In this document: positions 18,093-27,065 of the stretch, one piece after another
How positions within the stretch are numbered: position 1 is the stretch's first letter
How the letters are laid out: every line of letters begins with the position of its first letter
From: Minicystis rosea
GTDB lineage: Bacteria; Myxococcota_A; Polyangia; Polyangiales; Polyangiaceae
Direction of reading: 5' to 3'
Length of the DNA stretch: 64,000 nucleotides
Assembly (NCBI GenBank): GCA_001931535.1
Contig: CP016211.1
Span: forward strand, 8,231,703 to 8,295,702
The notes under the pieces: model-generated
What the model was told of the DNA's origin: nothing
The model's input: the letters and a program-made list of their open reading frames with translations, nothing else
Database searches by the model: none
Made by a program: the position numbers and the translations under genes

Positions 18093-19328
18093 ATGGCTCA
18101 ATCATTCGTCGAGGCGCTCATCTCCACTCCCGCCGCCGCCGCACCGGCGCTCGGCGTCACCTTCGACATCTGCCTGCCCGATCGCCCGGCCCGCCGCATC
18201 GGCACGGGGCAACCGTCGTTTCAAGTGATCGCGCGCAACGCCCGCGCCACTGCCGCGCTCCTCTCCTTCGACGAGCTCCGCATCGGCGAGGCCTACCTCG
18301 ACGGCGATCTCGACATCGAAGGCAGCCTCCTCGCCGCCCTGGATCTGCGCGCCTCGTTCTCGGACCAACACCTCCTCGGACACCTCTTCTCGACGTACGC
18401 CGAGCCACTCCTCTTCGGTCAGGTGAACCGCGACAAGAAGTGGATTCACGAGCACTACGATACCGATCCCGACTTCTACCTCCTCTTCCTCGACCAGCGG
18501 CACCGCTGCTATTCGCACGGCTATTTCGCGCACGACGAGGAGCCGCTCGAAGACGCCATCCTGCGCAAGCTGGACACCGCCCTCACCTCCATCGGCGTCG
18601 GCCCCGGCGCCCGCGTGCTCGACATCGGCGCGGGTTGGGGCGCGTTCACGCAGCACGCCGCGCGGCGCGGGATTCACGTCACCTCGCTCACCATCTCCGC
18701 CGCGTCACACCGCTATGTCACGAATCTCATCGCCCGCGAGGGCCTCTCCGCGCGCGTGCTCCTCGATCATTTCCTCGAGCACCGCAGTGACGAGCCCTAC
18801 GACGCCATCGTCAACCTCGGTGTCACCGAGCACCTCCCCGACTACCAAGCCACGCTCGCGCAGTACGCGCGCCTCCTCAAGCCGGGTGGCCGGGTGTTCC
18901 TCGACGCCTGCTCCTCGCGCCGGAAATTCCCTTTCACGGCCTTCGTGCGCAAGCACATCTGGCCGGGCAACGCCTCCCCGCTCGCGCTCGCCGACTACAC
19001 GGCCGCGTTGGCCGAGACACCCCTCGAGCTTTGCGAGGTGAAGAACGATCGGCGAAACTACGAGCTGACCACCATGCGCTGGGCAGAGAGCCTCGAACGC
19101 CACCGCGAGACCATCGTCGCCCGCTGGGGCGAGCGGCATTACCGGCGTTTCCGCATCTACCTTTGGGGTTGTGTCCAGGGCTTCAAGCGTGGTGACCTCG
19201 GTGCCTATCACCTCCTCCTCGAGCTCCCGCGGGACGCGCGCTCCCGCAAGCGCCCGATTCTGCCCTTCCGCTCACCGTTGTTCAGCCTCCTCCACGAAGC
19301 GCTGCGCGGCCCCGGAGACAACGCATGA
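18093..19328 (+). CDS. SAM methyltransferase, cyclopropane-fatty-acid synthase family
   Basis: 411 residues from an ATG behind GGAGG. The N-terminal part (SFDELRIGEAYLDGDLDIEG, about 60-80) is the lipid-sensing domain of CFA synthases. The methyltransferase core begins near residue 170 with RVLDIGAGWGAFTQHAARRG (SAM loop). C-terminal features include FRIYLWGCVQGFKRG. The enzyme would methylate or cyclopropanate unsaturated phospholipid acyl chains at the membrane surface. The stop overlaps the ATG of the next gene (ATGA), so it is co-translated with an alpha/beta hydrolase. Confidence 0.88.
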   Translation: MAQSFVEALISTPAAAAPALGVTFDICLPDRPARRIGTGQPSFQVIARNARATAALLSFDELRIGEAYLDGDLDIEGSLLAALDLRASFSDQHLLGHLFSTYAEPLLFGQVNRDKKWIHEHYDTDPDFYLLFLDQRHRCYSHGYFAHDEEPLEDAILRKLDTALTSIGVGPGARVLDIGAGWGAFTQHAARRGIHVTSLTISAASHRYVTNLIAREGLSARVLLDHFLEHRSDEPYDAIVNLGVTEHLPDYQATLAQYARLLKPGGRVFLDACSSRRKFPFTAFVRKHIWPGNASPLALADYTAALAETPLELCEVKNDRRNYELTTMRWAESLERHRETIVARWGERHYRRFRIYLWGCVQGFKRGDLGAYHLLLELPRDARSRKRPILPFRSPLFSLLHEALRGPGDNA

Positions 19329-20284
19329 TCGTTCACCCTTGGATCGAAGCCGCCGCCGGTCACGCCTGGACGATCCTCCCCGCGCTCCGCAACTACGCCC
19401 GGCCCCCGCGCGCGGTGCGGACACGGCGCTTCACCACCACCGTGTCCGACGCGCGCTTCACCACGGTGCGCATCAACGGCGTGCTCTCCGAGGTCTCGGA
19501 CGCCGACACCCTCGCGCTCATCGTGCACGGCCTCGGCGGCAACGCGGAGAGCGCTTATTGCATCACGGCCGCACGCGCCGCGCTCGGGGCCGGAATCTCG
19601 TCCCTTCGTCTCTCGCTCCGCGGCGCCGACGGCTCCGGAGAAGACATCTTCCACGGCGGCCTCACCGCCGATCTCTGGGCCGCCCTGGCCAGCCCCGAGC
19701 TCGCTCGTTATCGCCGCGTGGTGCTCGTCGGTTATTCGGTCGGTGGTCACATCGCCGTGCGCGCCGCCGTCGAGCGCCGCGATCCGCGCCTCACCGCCGC
19801 GGCCGCCGTCTGCCCGCCTCTCGATCTCGCCGCCGCATCGCGCGCGCTCGATGCCCTCGTCCGTCGCTTCTATCGCAGCCACGTCTTCGCCGGCCTCGAC
19901 GACACCTATGCGATCACCGCCGCGCGGCGCGGTCTCCCCGTGCCCGTCGCCCGCGTGCGCCGCGCGCGCACCGCCGCGGAGCGTGACGATCTCACCGTCG
20001 TCCCCCGCTTCGGTTTCCGCGACGCCGCCGATTACTATGCTCGAGAGAGCGCCGTCGCCGCGCTCCATCGGCTCGCCATCCCCACGTTGGTCGTGGCCAC
20101 GCGCGCCGATCCCGTGGTCCCGCCCGAAGCCACCGTCCCCGCCGTCGCGCATGCCTCCAAGGCCCTCACCTTCCGCTTCGCCGATCGCGGTGGCCACGTT
20201 TACTTCCCGGCCAACGTCGACCTCGGCCTCGGCCTCGTGGGCAGCGCCGAGGAGCAGATCGTGCGCTGGCTCCTCTCCGCATGA
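19325..20284 (+). CDS. Alpha/beta hydrolase (YheT-like)
   Basis: 319 residues. Oxyanion loop VHGLGGNAESAY, nucleophile elbow VGYSVGGHIA (Ser near residue 140), acid in TRADPVVPPEA and His in RGGHVYFPA. This arrangement and length match the YheT/ABHD1-3 group of ester hydrolases. There is no signal peptide. Translational coupling to the CFA-synthase-like gene suggests a shared role in lipid modification, such as trimming or handling of acyl chains; this is inference. Confidence 0.82.
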   Translation: MIVHPWIEAAAGHAWTILPALRNYARPPRAVRTRRFTTTVSDARFTTVRINGVLSEVSDADTLALIVHGLGGNAESAYCITAARAALGAGISSLRLSLRGADGSGEDIFHGGLTADLWAALASPELARYRRVVLVGYSVGGHIAVRAAVERRDPRLTAAAAVCPPLDLAAASRALDALVRRFYRSHVFAGLDDTYAITAARRGLPVPVARVRRARTAAERDDLTVVPRFGFRDAADYYARESAVAALHRLAIPTLVVATRADPVVPPEATVPAVAHASKALTFRFADRGGHVYFPANVDLGLGLVGSAEEQIVRWLLSA

Positions 20285-20361
20285 CGTACGCCCACGCGGC
20301 CCTGCGCGCCCTGCATGCTCGCCCGCTTCCGTGCCGGCCCGCGCCGCGCTAAAGCGCGGCC

Positions 20362-21546
<1,185 letters not shown>

Positions 21547-21565
21547 ACCCCCCTTCCCCGCCGGC

Positions 21566-21877
21566 TTGCGCGCGGGCCTCGACGGCCCGCGCGCATCGCT
21601 TCCCGCACGACGACACCACGCACGCGCCCAAGCGGCCACACTACCGCTTTCGGCCGACGATCTACGCCGCATCCACGCGCCCGCGTTGATCCCGCATGGC
21701 ACGCACGATCCCATCTTCCCTCCCGCACATGCGGAGTGGACCCGAGCGGCGATCCCCGGGGCCCGGCTCCGTCTGCTCGAGGGCATGGGGCACGCGCTCG
21801 ATCCAGCTCTCTTCGGAGAGATCGCGGGCGCCATCGTGAGCTACGTGCGCGAGGCATCGAATCGCGAGCCCCCGTGA
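21566..21877 (+). pseudogene. Alpha/beta hydrolase C-terminal remnant
   Basis: The frame has only the last strands and His of an alpha/beta hydrolase: LRRIHAPALIPHGTHDPIFP, then EGMGHALDPALFGEIAG. The nucleophile half is absent and the upstream part of the frame is not protein-like. It looks like the tail of a lost gene. Confidence 0.55.
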
Positions 21878-22250
21878 TCGTCGCGATGGCCGACCACGAT
21901 CCTCACCGCGATGGTTCCCAAGCTCGATCGGCCGAGGCACCACTCCCGTCTTCTTTGCTCATGGCGCACAGGAGGCCTGATCATCCGCCTCGCCCGAGCG
22001 CCGGATGAGCTCACCTCCTCATCCCGACTGCCGCATCCCGGCAATCTTCACCCTCTCCGACTCGCTCCGTCGCTGGCGATTGGTCGAAATCTCCAACGAT
22101 ATCCACACATCCCCAACCATTTTGACCAACGCGGACGCCAAGGTGGGACACGCCCCCCAACGCAGCATCGAAAAAATTCGTCTTTGCAACCGAACTTTTT
22201 CTTGCGCGCCCCGTCTGAGCGACGTAGTAATCACAACCACTGAGGGATCA
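21878..22250. other. Intergenic, lower GC than neighbours
   Basis: No gene supported. The stretch 22090-22250 is noticeably AT-richer than the flanks and could hold a promoter for the small frame that follows. Confidence 0.4.
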
Positions 22251-22454
22251 ATGTCGTTCGCCTTCGTCCAAGATCAGCTCGCCTGCACCACCGCAAACGC
22301 GGAATGCTGGTCGTGCGTCTTGGGCATGGGTCAGGGTTATCGCCTGGCAGGGACGTCAACGACCATCAGCAAGCAGTTTGCCCATCGCGGTAACGCCTCC
22401 AGTCTCGTCGTGCGCATCCCTGCGCGGCTCGGGAACCCGGAGGATAAGCCATAG
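22251..22454 (+). CDS. Small hypothetical protein (uncertain)
   Basis: 67 residues from an ATG a few bases after GAGGGA, beginning MSFAFVQDQLACTTANAECW. It contains three cysteines and ends before a strong hairpin 40 bases on. It has no recognisable domain and its codon use is less biased than in its neighbours. It may be spurious. Confidence 0.3.
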   Translation: MSFAFVQDQLACTTANAECWSCVLGMGQGYRLAGTSTTISKQFAHRGNASSLVVRIPARLGNPEDKP

Positions 22455-22493
22455 GGGCGGTACCCAGCACGTCGTCACAGAACGTGACACCTG

Positions 22494-22528
22494 CGAAGGC
22501 CGCCCCGGGAAACCCAGGGCGGCCTTCG
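22494..22528 (+). terminator. Strong hairpin before the tRNA array
   Basis: A 12-bp perfect stem (CGAAGGCCGCCC and complement) with an inner GGG-AAA-CCC extension. No U tract. It probably separates the left flank from the tRNA island. Confidence 0.65.
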
Positions 22529-22859
22529 GCGCTTCTGGGGTCGTGGGGTCGCAGCGGGGTAGCCCCGAGCGATTGGGCCGAATGAAGAGCTCGCTGGCCA
22601 CCGTCGGCGAGCACCGATTCATCCGCCGGACATACGACCACCCGTGTGTCCGGAGGCCGGGGAGACGTGTATTCAGGGTGGTTGGGGCGGGACGAGATCC
22701 GGTATTGCCAAGGTGATTGGGCCGAGCGCGACCATTGCGATCGCAATGGCATCCGTGCGCCGCGAGCTCGCATCACAATGGTTATCGGGCGTCACCTGAA
22801 GCGGTCTTCTCGATGAACGAATTCGCCCTCTCCGGAGCGGCGCGGTGGGAAGCGTGTAT
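22529..22859. other. Spacer before the first tRNA
   Basis: 331 bases with no tRNA, gene or repeat that I can recognise. The promoter of the array may lie here. Confidence 0.4.
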
Positions 22860-22945
22860 GTGGATGCTGGGCAAAGGCGTGCCCGAGCGGCTGTAACCCG
22901 TCTTGCCTCGATAGGCGCATGGAGGTTCGAATCCTCCCATCCACA
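22860..22945 (+). tRNA. tRNA-Tyr(GTA)
   Basis: Acceptor GTGGATG pairs with CATCCAC; anticodon loop CTGTAAC; class II variable arm; T arm GGAGG-TTCGAAT-CCTCC. No encoded CCA. Confidence 0.85.
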
Positions 22946-22998
22946 CCGCTCGTTTCGGCGAGTGACGGCAGCATTGTATCCAAAACCGTAGAACGAAC

Positions 22999-23081
22999 GC
23001 GGGTGGAAGGGCGCTGGTGTGCCCAGGCGGCTGTAAACCGCTGGCCTCGACAGGCAAGAGGTTCAATTCCTCACGCCCGCA
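22999..23081 (+). tRNA. tRNA-Tyr(GTA)
   Basis: Acceptor GCGGGTG/CGCCCGC, D stem GGGC/GCCC, loop CTGTAAA, class II variable arm, T loop TTCAATT. Its upstream spacer is repeated before the next Tyr gene. Confidence 0.87.
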
Positions 23082-23134
23082 CCGCTCGTTTCGACGAGCA
23101 AAGGTAGAGGTGTATCCAAAACCGTAGAACGAAC

Positions 23135-23217
23135 GCGGGTGGAAGGGCGCTGGTGTGCCCAGGCGGCTGTAAACCGCTGGCCTCGATAGGTAAGGGGTTC
23201 AATTCCTCACGCCCGCA
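23135..23217 (+). tRNA. tRNA-Tyr(GTA)
   Basis: Nearly identical to the preceding Tyr gene, differing mainly in the variable arm; a tandem duplicate including the spacer. Confidence 0.87.
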
Positions 23218-23277
23218 CCGCTCGCTCCGGCGAGCAAAGGAGAAGGTGTATCCGGCAAGGCCGGAAGATGGTGTCGT

Positions 23278-23349
23278 GGACCTGTAGCTCAAAGGTAGAG
23301 CGGCCGCCTTTTAAGCGGCTCCATGGAGGTTCGACTCCTCTCAGGTCCT
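23278..23349 (+). tRNA. tRNA-Lys(TTT)
   Basis: Acceptor GGACCTG/CAGGTCC; anticodon arm GCCGC-CTTTTAA-GCGGC; T loop TTCGACT. Confidence 0.9.
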
Positions 23350-23354
23350 CTCGT

Positions 23355-23426
23355 GGATCCGTGGCTCAAAGGTCGAGCAGCCGCCTCTTAAGCGGCGTGA
23401 TGCGGGTTCGAGTCCCGCCGGATCCC
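23355..23426 (+). tRNA. tRNA-Lys(CTT)
   Basis: Acceptor GGATCCG/CGGATCC; anticodon arm GCCGC-CTCTTAA-GCGGC; T loop TTCGAGT. Confidence 0.9.
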
Positions 23427-23445
23427 CTGCGTCTTCGAGACGCGT

Positions 23446-23517
23446 GGACTCGTAGCTCACTGGTGGAGCAGACCGACTCTTAATCGGTCCGAAGGGGGTT
23501 CGATTCCCCCGAGTCCT
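23446..23517 (+). tRNA. tRNA-Lys(CTT)
   Basis: Acceptor GGACTCG/CGAGTCC; anticodon arm ACCGA-CTCTTAA-TCGGT; T loop TTCGATT. Confidence 0.9.
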
Positions 23518-23523
23518 CCCCAT

Positions 23524-23595
23524 ACCAGGGTCGTCCAATCGGTAAGACAGCGGGTTTTGACCCCGCCAATGCAGGTTCGAACCCTGCCCCTGGTG
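23524..23595 (+). tRNA. tRNA-Gln(TTG)
   Basis: Acceptor ACCAGGG/CCCTGGT; anticodon arm GCGGG-TTTTGAC-CCCGC; T arm GCAGG-TTCGAAC-CCTGC. Confidence 0.88.
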
Positions 23596-24042
23596 CTCTG
23601 CATGGCGCTCGCTCGTCATGCGGCGAGCCGCCCCGCGCCTTCGGCATGGGTCGGTGCCGGAGGTGCGCCCTTCACCTGCTCTCCTCTCCGAGGAGGGGTG
23701 ATGGGACGCGCCGGCGAAGGTCCACACCACGCTCCGCCCGGAGCGTGGCGCGGGCTGGACGGCGTTCGTGTGCCCTCGGCTCGCCTCTTCGAGGCGCGTG
23801 AGCACACGAATGCGTCCTCTCGATCCTCTCGAGGATCACCGCTCTGTGAAAACTGGATCAACGCGATGTGAGCTCCGGACGGGACCGGGTCACTTCGACG
23901 GAGAGACCTGAGCACGAAGGTGCGAGCGGCGAAGACGTACGAAAGTACGCCGTCACCGCTCGATCCTGCGAGCCTGCGGCTCTCCTCGACGGGCCGGCTC
24001 GCGCGGAGCTCATCTGGGGGCGCACGTGCGCGCCCCTGATTT
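23596..24042. other. Hairpin-rich spacer in the tRNA array
   Basis: 447 bases without a tRNA or convincing gene. It holds several clear stems: 23727-23748 (9 bp), 23765-23810 (9-bp outer stem TTCGTGTGC enclosing CGCCTC-TTC-GAGGCG), 23822-23837 and 24017-24036 (GGGGCGC stem before TGATTTT, terminator-like). It may encode a small structured RNA. Confidence 0.45.
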
Positions 24043-24114
24043 TCCGGCGTAGCTAAGTGGCAAAGCACGCGGCTGTTAACCGCGACATCGGAGGTTCGAT
24101 CCCTCCCGCCGGAG
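24043..24114 (+). tRNA. tRNA-Asn(GTT)
   Basis: Acceptor TCCGGCG/CGCCGGA; loop CTGTTAA; T loop TTCGATC; CCA encoded at 24115-24117. Confidence 0.9.
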
Positions 24115-24120
24115 CCACGG

Positions 24121-24191
24121 GTCGGTGTAGCTCAAAGGTAGAGCAGGCGTCTGTTAAACGCTCGATGGTGGTTCGATTCCACCCTCCGACG
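24121..24191 (+). tRNA. tRNA-Asn(GTT)
   Basis: Acceptor GTCGGTG/CTCCGAC with one T-T mismatch; loop CTGTTAA; no encoded CCA. Diverged tandem copy. Confidence 0.82.
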
Positions 24192-24196
24192 ATCCC

Positions 24197-24267
24197 GCCC
24201 TCATGGCTCAATGGCAGAGTCCCTGTCTCGTAATCAGGGGATTCCGGTTCGATTCCGGATGAGGGCT
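24197..24267 (+). tRNA. tRNA-Thr(CGT)
   Basis: Acceptor GCCCTCA/TGAGGGC; anticodon stem CCCTG/CAGGG encloses nine bases (TCTCGTAAT), i.e. an unpaired T-T at 31-39 around CTCGTAA. CCA encoded at 24268-24270. Confidence 0.75.
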
Positions 24268-24279
24268 CCACACCGTTTC

Positions 24280-24352
24280 GGCCCGTTTTTCTCGCGGTCA
24301 GGATCTCGGGTTTTCACCCCGAGCGCGGGGGGTTCGACTCCCCCACGGGTCA
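24280..24352 (+). tRNA. tRNA-Glu(TTC)
   Basis: Acceptor GGCCCGT/ACGGGTC (one G-T); anticodon arm TCGGG-TTTTCAC-CCCGA; T loop TTCGACT. Confidence 0.82.
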
Positions 24353-24365
24353 TTCGTCGTTTCCC

Positions 24366-24436
24366 GCCCTCATGGCTCAATGGCAGAGTCCCTGTCTCGT
24401 AATCAGGGGATTCCGGTTCGATTCCGGATGAGGGCT
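24366..24436 (+). tRNA. tRNA-Thr(CGT), identical copy
   Basis: Base-for-base copy of the gene at 24197-24267, with the same nine-base loop region and encoded CCA (24437-24439). Confidence 0.75.
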
Positions 24437-24460
24437 CCACGTGTGAAAATCTGCAGACAT

Positions 24461-24533
24461 GGGTCGCGAGCAAGTCCGGTGATTGCGCGGAGCTGAAACC
24501 TCCGAGAACTCGGTTCGACTCCGAGGTGACCCA
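24461..24533 (+). tRNA. tRNA-Phe(GAA)
   Basis: Acceptor GGGTCGC/GTGACCC; D stem GCAA/TTGC; anticodon arm CGGAG-CTGAAAC-CTCCG; CCA encoded at 24534-24536. Confidence 0.87.
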
Positions 24534-24547
24534 CCATGAAGACTCAC

Positions 24548-24620
24548 GGGTCGTGAGCAAGTCCGGTGATTGCGCGGGCCTGAACCCCCCGAGAACTCGG
24601 TTCGACTCCGAGGCGACCCA
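24548..24620 (+). tRNA. tRNA-Phe(GAA), variant
   Basis: Copy of the preceding Phe gene with a C-C mismatch closing the anticodon stem (CGGG around CCTGAACCC). CCA encoded. Confidence 0.75.
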
Positions 24621-24659
24621 CCACCCCATCCAGACGAGCTCGTCTCGAGCTGGGGACCA

Positions 24660-24731
24660 CGAAGCGTTGCCCAAGGGTAGGGCGCCCCGTTTGGGACGGG
24701 GAGGATGCTGGTTCGAGTCCAGCCGCTTCGA
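24660..24731 (+). tRNA. tRNA-Pro(TGG)
   Basis: Acceptor CGAAGCG/CGCTTCG; anticodon arm CCCCG-TTTGGGA-CGGGG; T loop TTCGAGT. Confidence 0.9.
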
Positions 24732-24748
24732 CCGATCGAAGATGATAT

Positions 24749-24821
24749 GTGGGCGTTTTTCATCTGGTGAAGAAGGCAGGTTGTGACCCTGCGAAGGCGG
24801 GTTCGATTCCCGTACGCCCAC
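24749..24821 (+). tRNA. tRNA-His(GTG)
   Basis: Extra 5' G faces C73; acceptor TGGGCGT/ACGCCCA; anticodon arm GCAGG-TTGTGAC-CCTGC. Confidence 0.88.
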
Positions 24822-24849
24822 CCGGTCCTCGACACGAGGGCCTCGTCAC

Positions 24850-24922
24850 GTGGGCGTTTTTCATCTGGTGAAGAAGGCAGGTTGTGACCCTGCGAAGGCG
24901 GGTTCGATTCCCGTACGCCCAC
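24850..24922 (+). tRNA. tRNA-His(GTG), identical copy
   Basis: Same sequence as the gene at 24749-24821; the last tRNA before the rsr segment. Confidence 0.88.
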
Positions 24923-24924
24923 CC

Positions 24925-24995
24925 GGGGATGGGTCGATGGATCTCGGTTACCTCTAGAATAGGCACTTCCGAGATCCGCTTGTGCATCCATCCCC
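24925..24995 (+). ncRNA. Y-RNA-like structured RNA upstream of rsr
   Basis: Outer stem GGGGATGG (24925-24932) pairs perfectly with 24988-24995. An asymmetric internal loop (6/10 nt) follows, then a 9-bp inner stem GGATCTCGG with 24969-24977 and a 21-nt terminal loop. The shape (two helices around an internal loop, large apical loop) and the position 34 nt before the Ro60 start codon resemble bacterial Y RNAs, which are encoded beside rsr. It could instead be a 5' leader of the rsr mRNA. The sequence signature of Ro60-binding sites is not clearly present. Confidence 0.55.
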
Positions 24996-25029
24996 CTTTG
25001 CCCGACCGAGGGCCGAAGAGGAGGAAGTC

Positions 25030-26679
25030 ATGACGAAGTATGCGAGGCACGTTTCCGCGCTGGCGACGCCGCAGCGGGAGCCGGCGCGGCCGGATCAGCG
25101 GATGAACAACGCGGGTGGGTATGCGTTCGTCCTCGACCTGTGGGCGAGGCTCGATCGCTTCCTGATCCTTGGATGCGAGGGCGGGTCGTATTACGCGTCG
25201 GAGCGCGCGATGACGCGCGACAACGCGCGTGTCGTCGACGAGTGCCTCGCGGCCCATGGACCGCGTACGGTCGCGCGGATCACGGAGATGAGCGTCTCCG
25301 GTCGCGCGCCCAAGAACGCGCCCGCCATCTTCGCGCTGGCCATCGCGGCCGGACACCCCGACCTCGCCACGCGGCGAGAGGCGCTCGCGGCCATTCCGAA
25401 GGTGTGCCGCACGGGAACCGACCTCTTCCACTTCACGCGTGACGTGGAGGGATTCCGGCGCTGGGGCCGCGGCCTCCGAGGCGCCATCGCCGCCTGGTAC
25501 AACGACAAGCCCATAGACCGGCTCGCGTATCAGGCCATCAAGTACCAGTCGCGCGACGGGTGGAGTCACCGAGACCTCTTGAGGCTCGCCCACCCCAAGG
25601 CGCCGACACCGGAGCATGACGCGCTCTATCGCTGGATCGTGGGCGGCGCCGAGGCGCTCTCCCGCGCGTCCGACAAGGGTGCGCCGATCAACGAGAGTCG
25701 CTTGCCCAAGGCCGTTCGCGCCTTCGAGGCGCTTCGTCGGGAGACCGACCGGAAGCGGGTTGCGGCGCTCATTCGTGAGCATCGCTTCACGCACGAGATG
25801 GTGCTGACCGAGCACAAGAACGATCCCGCCGTCTGGGAGGCCCTCTTCGAGGACATGCCGCTCACGGCGCTCGTGCGGAACCTCGGGAAGATGACGGCGA
25901 TTGGCCTGCTCTCGCCGGGCAGCGCGGCAGCTCGCAAGGCCGCGGCGCGGCTCACCGATGCAGAGCGCATCGCCGCCGCGCGCGTTCATCCGATTGCCTT
26001 GCTGTCGGCCCTCCGGGTCTACGAGCAGGGCCACGGAGAGCGCGCTCGCCAGCGGGCCAATGCGCTCTCCTGGAAGCCGGCGCGGGAGATCGTCGACGCG
26101 CTCGACGGGGCCTTCTATCTGGCCTTCAAGAGCATCACGCCGACGGGCAAGACGCACCTCCTCGCGCTCGACGTCTCGGGCTCGATGACGGGCGGCGCCA
26201 TCGCCGGTGTCCCGGGCCTCACGCCGCGCGTCGCCAGCGCCGCGATGGCGTTGGCCACGGCGAAGGTGGAGCCGGAGTTCCTGTGCACGTCGTTCAGCTC
26301 GGCGTCGGGAAGCAGCGACGGCATCTCGCCGCTCACCATCTCTCCGCGGCAGCGGCTCGACGATGTGCTGAAGACGGTGGAGCGGTTGCCGTTCGGAGGC
26401 ACGGATTGCTCGCTGCCCATGATCTGGGCGCGGGAGAACAAGATCCCCGTCGACACCTTCGTGATCTACACGGACAACGAGACTTGGGCGGGTAAGGTGC
26501 ACCCGTTCCAGGCCCTCGCCGAGTACCGTCACAAGATGGGTCGCGCGGCGAAGCTCATCGTGGTCGGCATGACCGCCACGAGCTTCACCATCGCCGATCC
26601 GAACGACCCTGGCATGCTCGACGTGGTGGGGTTCGACACGGCTGCGCCGCAGGTGATGGCGGACTTCGCCCGCGGCTGA
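25030..26679 (+). CDS. rsr: Ro60/Rsr orthologue, TROVE domain RNA-binding protein
   Basis: 549 residues from an ATG behind GAGGAGG. The N-terminal TROVE domain (about 20-370, helical repeats) contains FLILGCEGGSYYASER near residue 40, a conserved Ro60 segment. The C-terminal vWA domain has the MIDAS motif LLALDVSGSMTGG, the Thr in FGGTDCSLP and the Asp in FVIYTDNETW. Bacterial Ro60 binds Y RNAs and misfolded RNAs and helps PNPase-type nucleases degrade or mature them. The gene is embedded in the tRNA array and flanked by two long-stem RNA candidates, which supports a role with these RNAs. Confidence 0.93.
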   Translation: MTKYARHVSALATPQREPARPDQRMNNAGGYAFVLDLWARLDRFLILGCEGGSYYASERAMTRDNARVVDECLAAHGPRTVARITEMSVSGRAPKNAPAIFALAIAAGHPDLATRREALAAIPKVCRTGTDLFHFTRDVEGFRRWGRGLRGAIAAWYNDKPIDRLAYQAIKYQSRDGWSHRDLLRLAHPKAPTPEHDALYRWIVGGAEALSRASDKGAPINESRLPKAVRAFEALRRETDRKRVAALIREHRFTHEMVLTEHKNDPAVWEALFEDMPLTALVRNLGKMTAIGLLSPGSAAARKAAARLTDAERIAAARVHPIALLSALRVYEQGHGERARQRANALSWKPAREIVDALDGAFYLAFKSITPTGKTHLLALDVSGSMTGGAIAGVPGLTPRVASAAMALATAKVEPEFLCTSFSSASGSSDGISPLTISPRQRLDDVLKTVERLPFGGTDCSLPMIWARENKIPVDTFVIYTDNETWAGKVHPFQALAEYRHKMGRAAKLIVVGMTATSFTIADPNDPGMLDVVGFDTAAPQVMADFARG

Positions 26680-26680
26680 A

Positions 26681-26802
26681 GATGTGACCGACAAAGCTGC
26701 TGTGCGCCCCGCCTCGGCGGTCGGCCTCCCTCAAAATCGCAGAGGATTCCTCGGTCGGCCTCCCTGGCGGCGGGGCGCTCGCGACGCTTTTTCGGTCACA
26801 TC
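26681..26802 (+). ncRNA. Y-RNA-like long-stem RNA downstream of rsr
   Basis: Begins two bases after the rsr stop codon. A perfect 11-bp outer stem (GATGTGACCGA with 26792-26802), a 12/13-nt internal loop, a perfect 10-bp inner stem (GCGCCCCGCC with 26769-26778) and a ~55-nt head containing two copies of CGGTCGGCCTCCCT. The layout mirrors that of Y RNAs. A complex terminator is the alternative, but the large internal loop and head argue against it. Confidence 0.55.
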
Positions 26803-26862
26803 TCGAGAGCCTGATGCACAGAAGCACCGAGGAGGACGGGCCCCGCCGGCCCGTCACCTCAT

Positions 26863-26934
26863 GTCTCCGAGCCCGAACGGATCGGGACCGGTCTCCTAAA
26901 CCGTGATGTGCGGGTTCGAATCCCGCCGGAGACG
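26863..26934 (+). tRNA. tRNA-Arg(CCT)
   Basis: Acceptor GTCTCCG/CGGAGAC; loop CTCCTAA on a 4-bp stem; T arm GCGGG-TTCGAAT-CCCGC. Confidence 0.8.
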
Positions 26935-26936
26935 CT

Positions 26937-27058
26937 GGGGCCGTAGTTTAACGGTAGAACATCATACCTTCTTCTCCATTTGCCCAGAGGACGGGCCGCT
27001 CGAGGAAGGTTATCGGATTACCCTCTGAAAGATGCGGGTTCGAATCCCGCCGGCTCCA
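26937..27058 (+). tRNA. tRNA of uncertain isotype with anticodon-region insert
   Basis: Acceptor GGGGCCG/CGGCTCC, a D arm and a T arm (GCGGG-TTCGAAT-CCCGC) are normal, but the anticodon region is about 50 nt too long. The insert has a stem ACCTTC (26966-26971) with GAAGGT (27005-27010) and an inner hairpin GCCC...GGGC, and is related to the insert in the next tRNA. I could not restore a standard anticodon loop by one clean excision, so the isotype is open. Confidence 0.6.
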
Positions 27059-27065
27059 CCCGTTT

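Noticed and set aside
23341..24991. Several minus-strand frames of 70-200 codons across the tRNAs
   Set aside because: Translations such as GIEPESPDYETGTLPLSHEG come from antisense reading of tRNA T arms, a well-known source of false protein predictions.
24760..26694. A 644-codon minus-strand open frame
   Set aside because: It is antisense to rsr and two His tRNAs; the plus-strand Ro60 protein is unmistakable.
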